A stretch of 50,926 nt of DNA from Lentisphaerota bacterium (GTDB lineage: Bacteria; Verrucomicrobiota; Lentisphaeria; Victivallales; Victivallaceae). A program made the translations under genes and the position numbers. The stretch lies in NCBI GenBank assembly GCA_015061625.1, contig SUWG01000019.1, forward strand, positions 1 through 50,926, given 5' to 3'. The notes beneath the pieces were generated by a model. That model had not been told where the DNA came from. It saw nothing but the letters and a program-made list of their open reading frames with translations, and ran no database searches. This document shows positions 7,280-15,356 of this stretch, piece after piece (position 1 is the stretch's first letter; each line of letters opens with the position of its first letter).

Positions 7280-8545
7280 ATGTTGCCAGAATATTTAACA
7301 GTTGCGCAAGCTGCTGAATACTTGCAGCTTTCTGAAAAAACCATAAGACGTCTTATTTCGCATGGTAAAATTCGTGCCGCAAAATTGAGCAATCGAATCT
7401 GGAGAATAAAAACATTGGATATGGAAAAATATATCGCATCAGTGTCGAACGCATCATCACAACCATTGTTTGATTTTGCAGAAAATATTGGACACAATAA
7501 AACAATGATAGAGTATAACCACAAAACTCCACGTCTAGTTTCTTTATTTTCAGGTTGTGGTGGAATGGATTTAGGATTTAAAAAAGCAGGATTTAATATA
7601 ATTTGGGCGAATGATTTTGATGCAGATGCTCAAGCGATTTACTCCCTTAATTTAGGACATATTGATAAGCGAGACATATTAACCGTGGAGGAAGATGCTA
7701 TCCCCCAATGTGATATTTTAACAGCAGGCTTTCCGTGTCAGCCTTTTTCAAATGCGGGTAACAGAAGAGGCGTTCACGATTCTAGAGGAATGCTTTATAA
7801 AGAATGTTTGAGAATAATTGAACATTTAATGCCAAAAGTGATTGTTTTCGAAAATGTTAAAGGATTACTCTCTACGAAATACATTGATGGACGTAATTTA
7901 GCCGATGTTATTGTCGAGGATTTATCTCAAATGAATAATGTTGGCTATAATGTCGTTTATCAGGTAGTCAATGCATCAGACTATGGAGTTCCCCAAAATC
8001 GACAACGTGTAATTTTTGTCGGGATACGGAAAGATTTGGATAAAATCTTTTCTTTTCCTGAAAAACTCAGCAAAGTTGGTTTAGAATTACAAAATATACT
8101 GGATGTGCCTCAAGATGTCGAAAATCAAATTGATTGGGCATTTTCACCGCAAGCTCTTGATATGATAGCCTACATCCCAGAGGGTGGATCTTGGAAAGAT
8201 GTTCCTTATGAACACTTAGCACCGAGATTTAAAAAAATCAGGGATGATATGAAAAAATATCATTCTCCCAATTTTTATCGCCGTTTTTCACGCAATGAAA
8301 TATGCGGTACTATTACAGCATCTGCTCAACCTGAAAATTGTGGAATTATTCATCCATTAGAAGACCGACGTTATACGGTGCGCGAGATAGCAAGGATTCA
8401 AACATTTCCAGATGATTTTAAATTTTTAACAGATACTCCGCGGAACATTACCGCTATGTATAAAGTAATTGGCAATGCTGTCCCTGTTAATCTTGCATAC
8501 AACATGGGAAAAGCCATTATGCGACAAGTCTTTAATGCGGAGTAA
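7280..8545 (+). CDS. C5-cytosine DNA methyltransferase with N-terminal excisionase-type HTH
   Basis: ATG 7280 follows AAAGGAG at good spacing and gives 421 residues. Residues 3-50 form a MerR/excisionase-type helix-turn-helix (LTVAQAAEYLQLSEKTIRRL). After a linker come the C5 methyltransferase motifs: FSGCGG (90-95, SAM binding), PCQPFSNAG with catalytic Cys153, ENVKGL (191-196), QNRQRVIFVG, the RRFSRNEICGTITAS target-recognition border, and GNAVPVNLAYNMG. All key motifs are intact, so it is probably active and forms 5-methylcytosine. It heads a three-gene operon with a LAGLIDADG-like protein and a PD-(D/E)XK nuclease, so it is the modification part of a restriction-modification system. The fused HTH may autoregulate the operon, as control domains do in other M genes. 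Confidence 0.9.
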   Translation: MLPEYLTVAQAAEYLQLSEKTIRRLISHGKIRAAKLSNRIWRIKTLDMEKYIASVSNASSQPLFDFAENIGHNKTMIEYNHKTPRLVSLFSGCGGMDLGFKKAGFNIIWANDFDADAQAIYSLNLGHIDKRDILTVEEDAIPQCDILTAGFPCQPFSNAGNRRGVHDSRGMLYKECLRIIEHLMPKVIVFENVKGLLSTKYIDGRNLADVIVEDLSQMNNVGYNVVYQVVNASDYGVPQNRQRVIFVGIRKDLDKIFSFPEKLSKVGLELQNILDVPQDVENQIDWAFSPQALDMIAYIPEGGSWKDVPYEHLAPRFKKIRDDMKKYHSPNFYRRFSRNEICGTITASAQPENCGIIHPLEDRRYTVREIARIQTFPDDFKFLTDTPRNITAMYKVIGNAVPVNLAYNMGKAIMRQVFNAE

Positions 8546-8550
8546 AAGAA

Positions 8551-9942
8551 ATGAATACAGACAAGGCCTATTTGTTGGGATTAATGGTTGGCGGTGGTGT
8601 TTTTGGTCATGCTGAAGATGCTTTTCGCATTCGCTTGCCATTCAAAAAATGGGGTTCTTACCTTGAAAATCCTCAAAGAGCAGGACAAATCGCAGGAGAT
8701 ATTCTTCGTAAAGTCGGTCAAATGTTTCGAGCAATTTACAACCTATCGGTTCAATATGAAGCGACAAAATCGGTCTGGACAATCTTATGCGAAGGAGATA
8801 CTACATCCGTAAAAAGAGACTTAATGCAATATGACATTGCGTGCGAAGGGCGCATATGGGAAAACACTGATATCGGAAAGATTGTTCCTGATTTAACAGA
8901 TGATAATTTAAAAAGGCGTTTTATTGCAGGACTAGCAGATACAATCGGCAGCATGGCGAAATCACATCGCCGTTTTACTGATGAGCATCAAATATTGTCT
9001 ATTGAAATCCGTGGATTCAGATTTAATGCGGTCTGCAATCTCTGTAAACTATTATACAGTATTAATTGTATTCCAGATCAGGTAATTTGGAATCATCCCA
9101 ATATTCACTGCACAAAGAATCCTTACTATTCTCAATGGCACAAGGGGTTTAAATTAAGAATTCTACTTGATCAATATGCTCGTTTTGGGGCTTTTGCCTT
9201 CAGAACGAAAGCAGAATCATTACAAGCAAACCGGAAGTTGCAGCAGCAAACACACTCGGCAATAAGATGCGAAGAACGAGAAATAAATGTATCTCCATCA
9301 ACGGTTCATCCTGCAGAACATCATTCTCGTTTACCTGAAATCATCCGTGGTGGACATTATTTACATTTTTGTCATATCTGCGCTGCTATGGGATGCGAAC
9401 ATGCTCCTGCAAATGAAGTAAAGGGTAAGTTTGCTGATTTAGGAAAATTTGTTATCCCCTTTCCGATACTCTGCAAGGATAGTTATGCGAAAATAAATGA
9501 AATTATTTCAAATGATTCATTGCTAGCAAATCGAGTTTACAATAAACGACTGGCTTCCGTAAATGGGTTTTTAAAGATTTTTCAAAATGATTCTACTGCG
9601 CTGATTTATGGTACAAATAATGAAAATGGTTATAAAATCCTAGAAGTATTACAAGCTATCGCCTATATCATCGCAGATGAGTCGGAATTGAACGGGAATC
9701 GCCCACGAGGAAGTTATATAAGTATTATTGAGAAGCACCTTAATACTCATCCTGCTTTGCAAGTTGAAGTTAGAGTCCCAGATTTGTTAACTCCATTAGT
9801 CTTTTATGGGAATAGCAGAGGGGCTCTTGTAGGAGCTACTAATCCTTCCGTATATGGAAGACTAATAGAGTTCGACCGAGATAATCAATTCAAGTTCTCT
9901 GTAAGAAAAATTACAGAAGAGGATTTGCGTAATGACAACTAA
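8551..9942 (+). CDS. LAGLIDADG-like protein of the restriction-modification operon
   Basis: The 463-residue protein starts 5 bases after the methyltransferase gene. Two segments resemble the LAGLIDADG helices of homing endonucleases: AYLLGLMVGGG at 6-16 and RFIAGLADTIG at 123-133. Conserved-looking blocks follow the second. The acidic residue that closes each LAGLIDADG motif is replaced by Gly and Ile, so metal-dependent cleavage by this protein is doubtful, while the fold could still read DNA. The C-terminal 200 residues contain a Cys/His-rich spot (HFCHICAAMGCEH near 275-288) that might bind zinc. It overlaps the nuclease gene by 11 bp, implying coupled translation and a joint complex. Family identification is by motif only. 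Confidence 0.55.
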   Translation: MNTDKAYLLGLMVGGGVFGHAEDAFRIRLPFKKWGSYLENPQRAGQIAGDILRKVGQMFRAIYNLSVQYEATKSVWTILCEGDTTSVKRDLMQYDIACEGRIWENTDIGKIVPDLTDDNLKRRFIAGLADTIGSMAKSHRRFTDEHQILSIEIRGFRFNAVCNLCKLLYSINCIPDQVIWNHPNIHCTKNPYYSQWHKGFKLRILLDQYARFGAFAFRTKAESLQANRKLQQQTHSAIRCEEREINVSPSTVHPAEHHSRLPEIIRGGHYLHFCHICAAMGCEHAPANEVKGKFADLGKFVIPFPILCKDSYAKINEIISNDSLLANRVYNKRLASVNGFLKIFQNDSTALIYGTNNENGYKILEVLQAIAYIIADESELNGNRPRGSYISIIEKHLNTHPALQVEVRVPDLLTPLVFYGNSRGALVGATNPSVYGRLIEFDRDNQFKFSVRKITEEDLRNDN

Positions 9943-10516
9943 GCGAAATGAAGTATCTTACTATCCCGAAATTCAGAGTTTTATCGAAACTCAATTAAAA
10001 AGTAATTTCTTGGTAAAACGCAAAGAAGAATTATTTGTTTTTTGGGGCATTGGAGAACTAAAAAGCAATCTAATTCGCATTTTAAGTGAAAATCCTGAAA
10101 AATGCGCATGTATTCGCAACTTTGTACGCAATGTACCTCCACTCAATCTTGATATTTTTGCCTTAGTTACCAATGGGAAAAATTTTGAGCTTTTGATTTT
10201 GGAAGTAAAACTGCTGAAGGGTGCCGGGTTGAAAGAATGGTCTCAATTGGTAGGTTACTGTCTTGTTTCAAAAGCGAGGTATGGTCTGTTGTTGAATATT
10301 GATGATGGGGCGAGTTCGCGCTTGTCTGATATCCTGAGTGCTGAAGAGCATATTTCTCATATAAGAACGATAATTGGAGACACGTTTTATGAGCACTGCT
10401 TGGGCTTTATGCAATGGGATAGTTTAACGCAAAACTTTGAATATAGTAATCTTGGTTATATCAAATCTATTTCTGATTTGAGTGATCAAATTTTTAATCG
10501 CTTCGCCGAAAACTAA
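9932..10516 (+). CDS. PD-(D/E)XK-type restriction endonuclease subunit
   Basis: The 194-residue protein shows the PD-(D/E)XK core: Asp74 in PPLNLDIFAL, Glu91 and Lys93 in LLILEVKLL, then Gln105 in WSQLVGYC. This is the order and spacing of the type II restriction and Holliday-resolvase-like fold. Its start lies inside the end of the preceding gene, so the two are translationally coupled. Small size and lack of an obvious DNA-reading domain fit a catalytic subunit working with the LAGLIDADG-like partner. It is the last gene of the operon and no terminator is evident after it. Function is supported by the cognate methyltransferase two genes upstream; the target sequence cannot be read from the window. 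Confidence 0.75.
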   Translation: MTTKRNEVSYYPEIQSFIETQLKSNFLVKRKEELFVFWGIGELKSNLIRILSENPEKCACIRNFVRNVPPLNLDIFALVTNGKNFELLILEVKLLKGAGLKEWSQLVGYCLVSKARYGLLLNIDDGASSRLSDILSAEEHISHIRTIIGDTFYEHCLGFMQWDSLTQNFEYSNLGYIKSISDLSDQIFNRFAEN

Positions 10517-11182
10517 TGACTGCTTTCCCAAACACTTTAGATGCCTTGATGCAATTTCTAGTTGATTTGCAAATCAAAAGGATTCTATCGTGTCACTGGT
10601 TTTGGGATTTTGAAAATGGTTGGTGTTTTGATTGGGCGATAAACGGCCACTATTTATGGCTGAATCAAAACAAAAGTGTTTAAATAGAATAGTCGGGGAC
10701 ACAAGGATCGGGGTGTTTTGATTCAGAGAAAAATGGTCAGAGATTTATTTTTTCTCCACTTGAAAAGCGAAAAATCAGCCAATTTTGAGCATAAACGCGG
10801 TGTCCCCGGAAAACCCTAAACGGAGAATTTTGGCTGCTTTATGGCGTTCCCCAGTTCTCTCAATTCTCCAAACGGAGAATTTAAAACGAAAAAGCCAGTC
10901 GGTTTGACTGGCGTATTCTTTATAATATTTGCACATCCTTACTCCCGACTTGTCCTCCGTAGCCTTGGCAAAGGAGGAAGGGAGCTGCTTCACGGTCGGC
11001 GCAAGCCGACCTCTTCACAAGCGACCGCAGGGAGTGTCTTCACAAGCAAGGCGAAACGGCGATTAAAGTGAAGATGTGAAGAAAAGGCTACGCCTTTTGA
11101 GTGAAGTTGCGCTTCGCGCAGTGAAGTGAAGCCTTCCGTCTTCGCCCTTACGGGCTACGCCGTGACAAGTGCGGCTTCGTTA
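10517..11182. other. right-end non-coding region of islet B
   Basis: No supported gene. It contains repeated short blocks: GGTGTTTTGATT at about 10,622 and 10,713 with its inverse GAATCAAAACA near 10,663; GGGGACACA at about 10,694 and its inverse GGTGTCCCC near 10,800; AAAAATGGTCAGAGATTTAT at about 10,728; AAACGGAGAATTT twice (about 10,818 and 10,870). From 10,990 onward there are several strong hairpins such as GGTCGGCGCAAGCCGACC and AAAAGGCTACGCCTTTT. Confidence 0.6.
10894..10912. repeat. hairpin GCCAGTC-GGTTT-GACTGGC, copy 2
   Basis: Identical to 6926-6944, including the A-run before it. In copy 1 the hairpin ends an islet directly before the att-like core; here it lies about 300 bp before the tRNA junction. 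The extra 300 bp may be a later insertion or an older boundary. Confidence 0.7.
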
Positions 11183-11220
11183 TTTTTTTTGCCTTTGAAA
11201 AAAGGCAAAAAAAATGGTGG
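11175..11220. repeat. right island junction repeat at the tRNA-Phe 3' end (att-like)
   Basis: The block GGCTTC, an AT spacer, a T-run, GCCTTTGAAAAAAGGC, an A-run and TGGTGG matches 141-185 almost base for base. Its last six bases are the 3' end of the tRNA-Phe gene, so integration here keeps the tRNA end intact. Confidence 0.7.
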
Positions 11221-11290
11221 CCGGTCCCAGAATCGAACTGGGGACACGGGGATTTTCAGTCCCCTGCTCTACCGACTGAGCTAACCTGCC
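11215..11290 (-). tRNA. tRNA-Phe (anticodon GAA)
   Basis: The minus strand folds as a 76-nt tRNA: acceptor GGCAGGT/ACCGGCC, D-arm GCTC...GAGC, anticodon stem GGGGA/TCCCC with loop CTGAAAA (anticodon GAA), T-arm CCCAG TTCGATT CTGGG, discriminator A and encoded CCA. Position 4 of the acceptor stem is an A-G mismatch (A4-G69). The AT-rich island begins immediately beyond its CCA end. It is co-transcribed with tRNA-Gly, 17 bases upstream. Confidence 0.95.
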
Positions 11291-11307
11291 ACACTTCGTT
11301 GAAAGTT

Positions 11308-11383
11308 TGGAGCGAGTGACCGGAGTCGAACCGGCGACAATCACGTTGGCAACGTGATGCTCTACCAACTGAGCTACACTCGC
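11308..11383 (-). tRNA. tRNA-Gly (anticodon GCC)
   Basis: A 76-nt cloverleaf on the minus strand: acceptor GCGAGTG/CACTCGC, D-arm, anticodon stem TCACG/CGTGA with loop TTGCCAA (anticodon GCC), T-arm CCGG TTCGACT CCGG, discriminator T and encoded CCA. First gene of a two-tRNA transcript. Confidence 0.95.
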
Positions 11384-11405
11384 ACTTTTTCTTGCAACAT
11401 TTTTT

Positions 11406-11434
11406 AATATACCATCGGATAGGGCGATTGTCAA
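11406..11434 (-). promoter_or_regulatory. promoter of the tRNA-Gly/tRNA-Phe transcript
   Basis: On the minus strand TTGACA (11,429-11,434) and TATATT (11,406-11,411) are 17 bp apart, a strong sigma-70-type promoter 23 bases before the tRNA-Gly gene. Confidence 0.75.
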
Positions 11435-11470
11435 GCACCTTTCCAACTTTTTTTAAACTTTTTTAACCTT

Positions 11471-12040
11471 TTAACCCAAAAACGGAATCAATATCGCCCC
11501 CAGCACCCCCGAAAGCAATATCACCCACGTCGTCTGCCATTTGAATTTCTTTATCAATATAAAGGACGTCACCATGATCAACACCGCACCGGGGGAAAAT
11601 AACGGCAAATCCGTAAATATTTCCCACCTTTCCGCAAATAAAGACAATTCCATGAAGATCAATACCGCATACATCACCAATGCCGCCGCTCCCAGACGCG
11701 CACCGTAAAGCACCTCTTTCATCACCCGGTTATCACGGTATTTGATGATGAATCTCATCGCTATTCCCGCCAGAAGCAAGGTCGGGAATACCAATCCCAA
11801 TGTCGCCGCCAACGCCCCCCGGAAGCCTCCGGAAATATAACCCACAAAGGTCGCCGTATTGATCCCCACCGGCCCCGGTGTCAACTGCGAAACCGAAACC
11901 AGATTGCCGAACCTTTCCGTGGTCAATAGTTTGCCATCGCCCACAAATGCCGCTGTCAGCAACGGAATAAGCATATAGCCGCCGCCAAAGCACAGCAAGC
12001 CGAATTGACAGAAATTCAAAAACAGCAGCAAAAGTGTCAT
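11471..12040 (-). CDS. CHR-family transporter half, second subunit
   Basis: This 189-residue membrane protein is a single CHR domain with FGGGYMLIPLL near the start and the family block VSQLTPGPVGINTATFVGY around residue 50, followed by several hydrophobic segments. Short CHR proteins normally occur as adjacent pairs that act as a heterodimer, and this gene overlaps the preceding paralogue by the ATGA of stop and start. The family is named for chromate transport, but the substrate of many members is unproven. It is the third gene of an apparent thrC operon and the last before the tRNA genes. Confidence 0.85.
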   Translation of the reverse strand: MTLLLLFLNFCQFGLLCFGGGYMLIPLLTAAFVGDGKLLTTERFGNLVSVSQLTPGPVGINTATFVGYISGGFRGALAATLGLVFPTLLLAGIAMRFIIKYRDNRVMKEVLYGARLGAAALVMYAVLIFMELSLFAERWEIFTDLPLFSPGAVLIMVTSFILIKKFKWQTTWVILLSGVLGAILIPFLG

Positions 12041-12600
12041 TTTTCCGCTCCTTTGCCCGTCCTTTTAGCGCACACCCGGCAATAGATCACCCCGGTCACG
12101 ATCGCCGCAATAATGATCAATCCCGGATTCACCCCGTACAACGCCGCCGCCAGCAATACCGCCGCCGTGACCGCTTCAAACACCCCTTTCAAGGTATTTT
12201 TCCCGATCTTCAATGCCGTTACCATGATCAATCCGGTCACCCCCGCCCTGATCCCGGCAAATGCCCCCATCCAGTAAACATTATCCGGAGAAAGCGTGGG
12301 AAAAAGCATGGCAATGATCAATATTATCACAAACGAAGGCAATATCGCCCCTGCCAATGCTGCCAATGCTCCGGCAAATCCGGCGACTTTCATGCCGATG
12401 GCAACCGCCGCATTAGCCGCGATTATTCCCGGAACCGTCTGGGTAAGTGCCACCACATCAAGCACTTCTTCATTGGTCAATAACTTCTTTTTATTGACGA
12501 ATGTCTCCTCGATCACCGGCAGCATCGCCAGACCGCCGCCCAGTACCAGTGCGGCGATTTTGGCAAAAGTGAAGAAAAGCAGCCACAACTTTTTCAGCAT
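12037..12600 (-). CDS. CHR-family transporter half, first subunit
   Basis: The 187-residue protein carries the CHR block ALTQTVPGIIAANAAVAIG near residue 52 and LGGGLAMLPVIEETF near residue 20, with about five hydrophobic segments. It starts 3 bp after the thrC stop and overlaps the second CHR gene by 4 bp, so the three genes are very likely one transcript. The two halves differ clearly in sequence, as is usual for paired short CHR proteins inserted in opposite membrane orientation. Substrate cannot be told from sequence. Confidence 0.85.
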   Translation of the reverse strand: MLKKLWLLFFTFAKIAALVLGGGLAMLPVIEETFVNKKKLLTNEEVLDVVALTQTVPGIIAANAAVAIGMKVAGFAGALAALAGAILPSFVIILIIAMLFPTLSPDNVYWMGAFAGIRAGVTGLIMVTALKIGKNTLKGVFEAVTAAVLLAAALYGVNPGLIIIAAIVTGVIYCRVCAKRTGKGAEK

Positions 12601-12603
12601 CGT

Positions 12604-14088
12604 TCAAACCAGACTTTGGCGGATGAATTCTGCCATTTCGCTCTTTTCCACGCACTTTTTATGCCGGACTTCATCACCTTTGAGGTTCGCCAGCGGAGCG
12701 GGAACAGCGGTGCCGGTAAGTTCGGCAAGCAATTCAAGTTTGGCGAAGTCATCTGCCGGCAGTTCCTTATCCGTCAAAGCCTTGAGCACTGCCGGAGCGA
12801 ATTTGTAAGCACTTGCCGTAGAAGCGATCACTTGCAACGTGTCATCACCGGTCTCTTTGCGGTAATTTTCTCCGACCGCCAGAGCCACTGCAGTATGGGT
12901 ATCGCAAAGGTAGTTGTGTTCCCTGAAAATTTCCGCGATCGCTTTTCTGCCGGTTTCATCGTCGCAGCAGCCGCCGTAGAACTCCTGCTGCAACTCCTTG
13001 AGCATTTCGCCGCCGATGGTATATTTCCCGGCATTTTTCAACTCCGCCATCAGGGCCGCCACTTGAGCGCAATCGCCTTTGCAGAGCAGATGGAGCATCC
13101 GTTCCAGATTGGAAGAAATGAGGATATCCATCGAGGGGCTTTCGGTGGTGAAAAACTGCCGGTTGCGGTCGTAAGTGCCGGTGCGGATGAAGTCGGTCAG
13201 TACATTATTTTTATTGGAAGCGCAGATGAATTTTTTGATCGGCACGCCCATCTTTTTGGCGTAGACTGCCGCCAGAATATTGCCGAAATTGCCGGTGGGG
13301 ACCACCACATTGAATGTTTCACCGGGTTTCAGCGAACCATCTTTCAGAAGATCGCAATACGCCGAAACATAGTAGACGATCTGGGGAACCAGACGGCCGA
13401 AGTTGATGGAGTTGGCACTGGAAAAATCCATATTGTTATCGAGCAGAAATTTTTTCATTTCCGCATCGGTGAAGATCGCTTTGACCCCGTTCTGGGCATC
13501 ATCGAAGTTGCCGGCGATAGCGCAAACCGCCACATTTTCCCCTTTCTGGGTGGTCATTTGCAATTTCTGCATATCGCTCACGCCGTCGCGCGGATAGAAG
13601 ACCACGATCCGGGTATCTTTCACTCCGGCGAAACCGGCGAGGGCGGCTTTACCGGTATCACCGCTGGTCGCCACGAGGATCACGGCTTCTCTGCCGGTGC
13701 CATTCTTTTTGAGGGCGGTGGTCAGGAGATAGGGGAGCAACTGCAAAGCCAGATCTTTGAATGCACAGGTCGGTCCGTGCCACAACTCCAGCATTTTCCG
13801 GTTGTTGCCGATATCGGCCAGCGGGGCGGGCAGATCATTGTCGAAAGTGCCTTTATAGGCACCTTCCACACAATATCTGATTTCACCGGCGGTGTAATCG
13901 GTAAGATATTTGCCCAGCACCAGAGCGGCCCGCTGACAATAGTCCATACCGGTCATGGCGGAGAATTCTCCGGCGGAGATCGCCGGGAACTCCTGCGGCA
14001 CGAAAAGCCCGCCGTCATCTGCGAGTCCCCGGGCGATGGCGAAAGCGGAAGTAACATCACAATTACTGCGTGTTCCGGTAAAAAACAT
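12604..14088 (-). CDS. thrC: threonine synthase
   Basis: PLP enzyme that converts O-phosphohomoserine to threonine and phosphate. The N-terminal block GLFVPQEFP and the lysine motif WHGPTCAFKDLALQ (Lys111) match the long bacterial ThrC type. GNFGN in PTGNFGNILAAVYAKK is a phosphate-binding loop. ATG 14,088 was chosen because AAAGGTG lies 7 bases upstream and the conserved start MFFTGTRSN begins there; a 14-residue upstream extension has no ribosome site. Length 494 is normal. It leads two CHR transporter genes. The link between threonine synthesis and CHR transport is not obvious, though threonine also feeds the ilv pathway encoded further on. Confidence 0.93.
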   Translation of the reverse strand: MFFTGTRSNCDVTSAFAIARGLADDGGLFVPQEFPAISAGEFSAMTGMDYCQRAALVLGKYLTDYTAGEIRYCVEGAYKGTFDNDLPAPLADIGNNRKMLELWHGPTCAFKDLALQLLPYLLTTALKKNGTGREAVILVATSGDTGKAALAGFAGVKDTRIVVFYPRDGVSDMQKLQMTTQKGENVAVCAIAGNFDDAQNGVKAIFTDAEMKKFLLDNNMDFSSANSINFGRLVPQIVYYVSAYCDLLKDGSLKPGETFNVVVPTGNFGNILAAVYAKKMGVPIKKFICASNKNNVLTDFIRTGTYDRNRQFFTTESPSMDILISSNLERMLHLLCKGDCAQVAALMAELKNAGKYTIGGEMLKELQQEFYGGCCDDETGRKAIAEIFREHNYLCDTHTAVALAVGENYRKETGDDTLQVIASTASAYKFAPAVLKALTDKELPADDFAKLELLAELTGTAVPAPLANLKGDEVRHKKCVEKSEMAEFIRQSLV

Positions 14089-14207
14089 AGTAACACCTTT
14101 CATTTCAAAATATCTGCAACTGTCTTTCACAGCATATAAAACCGGTGGAAAAAACTTGCGGACGGCGGAATTCCATGCCGCCGGGGCATCCGGTTTGTCC
14201 GGAGTAT

Positions 14208-14236
14208 AAAGTACACCGTTTGAGGATTTTTTTCAA
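14208..14236 (-). promoter_or_regulatory. thrC promoter
   Basis: Minus-strand TTGAAA (14,231-14,236) and TACTTT (14,208-14,213) with 17 bp between them, about 120 bases before the thrC start. Confidence 0.5.
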
Positions 14237-14308
14237 TAGTTCCCGATGGGAAAAGGGAGCAAAATCGCCTTGCTCCGGAAATTTTTGCCGGAAATTTTTT
14301 AAAATCGC

Positions 14309-14383
14309 TTGACAAAGAGATTTTCCGGTGCTATTTTAGTATCGTTAAGTGAAACGATTCACCTCTTTTGTAAACGATACAAT
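14309..14383 (+). promoter_or_regulatory. lacI-family gene promoter with palindromic operators
   Basis: TTGACA (14,309-14,314), 17 bp, TATTTT (14,332-14,337). Directly after the -10 lie GTATCGTT and, about 25 bases on, AACGATAC, an exact inverted repeat, with a further AACGATT between them. The sites cover the transcript start and the ribosome-binding region, which fits autoregulation by the LacI-type protein. Confidence 0.65.
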
Positions 14384-14384
14384 T

Positions 14385-15356
14385 ATGGTAAAATTAAGTG
14401 ACATTGCCAAACGTGCCAAAGTGGGAGTAAGCACCGCCAGTTATGTGCTGGGCAAGACCGGTTTGCACAAGGTCAGCCCGGAGACCAGAGAGCGGATTCT
14501 GGCGGCGGCACGGGAATTGAATTATGTCCCCAATGTGGCGGGCAAGGCCCTGCGCAAGGGGATGACCTACACTGCGGCGGTGCTTTTTCCGGATATCAGC
14601 GGTTCCTTTGCCTTCAACATCATTGCCGGTTTGGAAAATGAATTCAACAGTGCCGGTTACAGTATGCTTTTCTGCAAGTACCGCAATCGGGCGGAATTTG
14701 AAGAAAAGTGCCGTCTTTTGGGCGGCAAACAGATCGACGGGGTGATCGTGCTGGGGTGTTATCCGGGAAGTGAAGACGCGGTCTGTCAGCTGGATAAGTA
14801 TCATCCGGTGATCTCCCTTGCTCATAATATGGATGTGGCGGAGATCCCCTCGGTCTATGTGGATGGATTCAAAGTCAGTTTGCTGGCGGTGAAACATCTG
14901 ATCGATAACGGCCACCGCCGCATCGCCATCCAGCAGGGGGTGGACAGCAACAAAGTTGCCGGAGCGAAAGCGGCGGCGGAGAACAGCGATGCTGAATTAT
15001 TATTTGCTCCCAGAGAGATCCGTTCCGGAAAAGATTTTTTTGACTGGGGGCTGGCACAAAATGCGAAGATCACGGCTTTTGCGGCGTATTCAGACCATGT
15101 GGCGTTTGAACTCATCGGCAGGGCGATCGACTGCCGCGTGCGGATACCGGAAGATTTTTCGGTTATCGGTGTGGATGGGGAAGAATTCGGGGCGTTGCTC
15201 CGGCCGGGCCTGACTTCGATCCGGCAGCCGGATTTTGAACAGGGAGCCACCGCGGTCAGAGTGCTGATGCAAAAGATCAAAAACGGTCAGGCCGGAAGCG
15301 TGGTACTTCAGCCGGAGCTGCTGGAAAGGGCCAGTGTGGCAAAGATAAACTATTAA
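14385..15356 (+). CDS. LacI-family transcriptional regulator
   Basis: The 323-residue protein begins with a LacI HTH (KLSDIAKRAKVGVSTASYVL). The hinge and the first periplasmic-binding-like segment follow (AVLFPDISGSFAFNIIAGLE), then a sugar-binding core with VIGVDGEEFGALLRPGLTSI near the C-terminus. ATG 14,385 is preferred because the HTH starts right there; an upstream start would run through the operators. No clear Shine-Dalgarno is visible. It stands ahead of a GH2 mannosidase and secreted enzymes and probably controls them in response to a released sugar, likely a mannoside. That last step is inference from neighbours. Confidence 0.88.
   Translation: MVKLSDIAKRAKVGVSTASYVLGKTGLHKVSPETRERILAAARELNYVPNVAGKALRKGMTYTAAVLFPDISGSFAFNIIAGLENEFNSAGYSMLFCKYRNRAEFEEKCRLLGGKQIDGVIVLGCYPGSEDAVCQLDKYHPVISLAHNMDVAEIPSVYVDGFKVSLLAVKHLIDNGHRRIAIQQGVDSNKVAGAKAAAENSDAELLFAPREIRSGKDFFDWGLAQNAKITAFAAYSDHVAFELIGRAIDCRVRIPEDFSVIGVDGEEFGALLRPGLTSIRQPDFEQGATAVRVLMQKIKNGQAGSVVLQPELLERASVAKINY

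Noticed and set aside
12616..14139. 507-codon plus-strand frame opposite thrC
   Set aside because: It is the mirror of a complete threonine synthase with all motifs; GC-rich codon bias opens the opposite frame.
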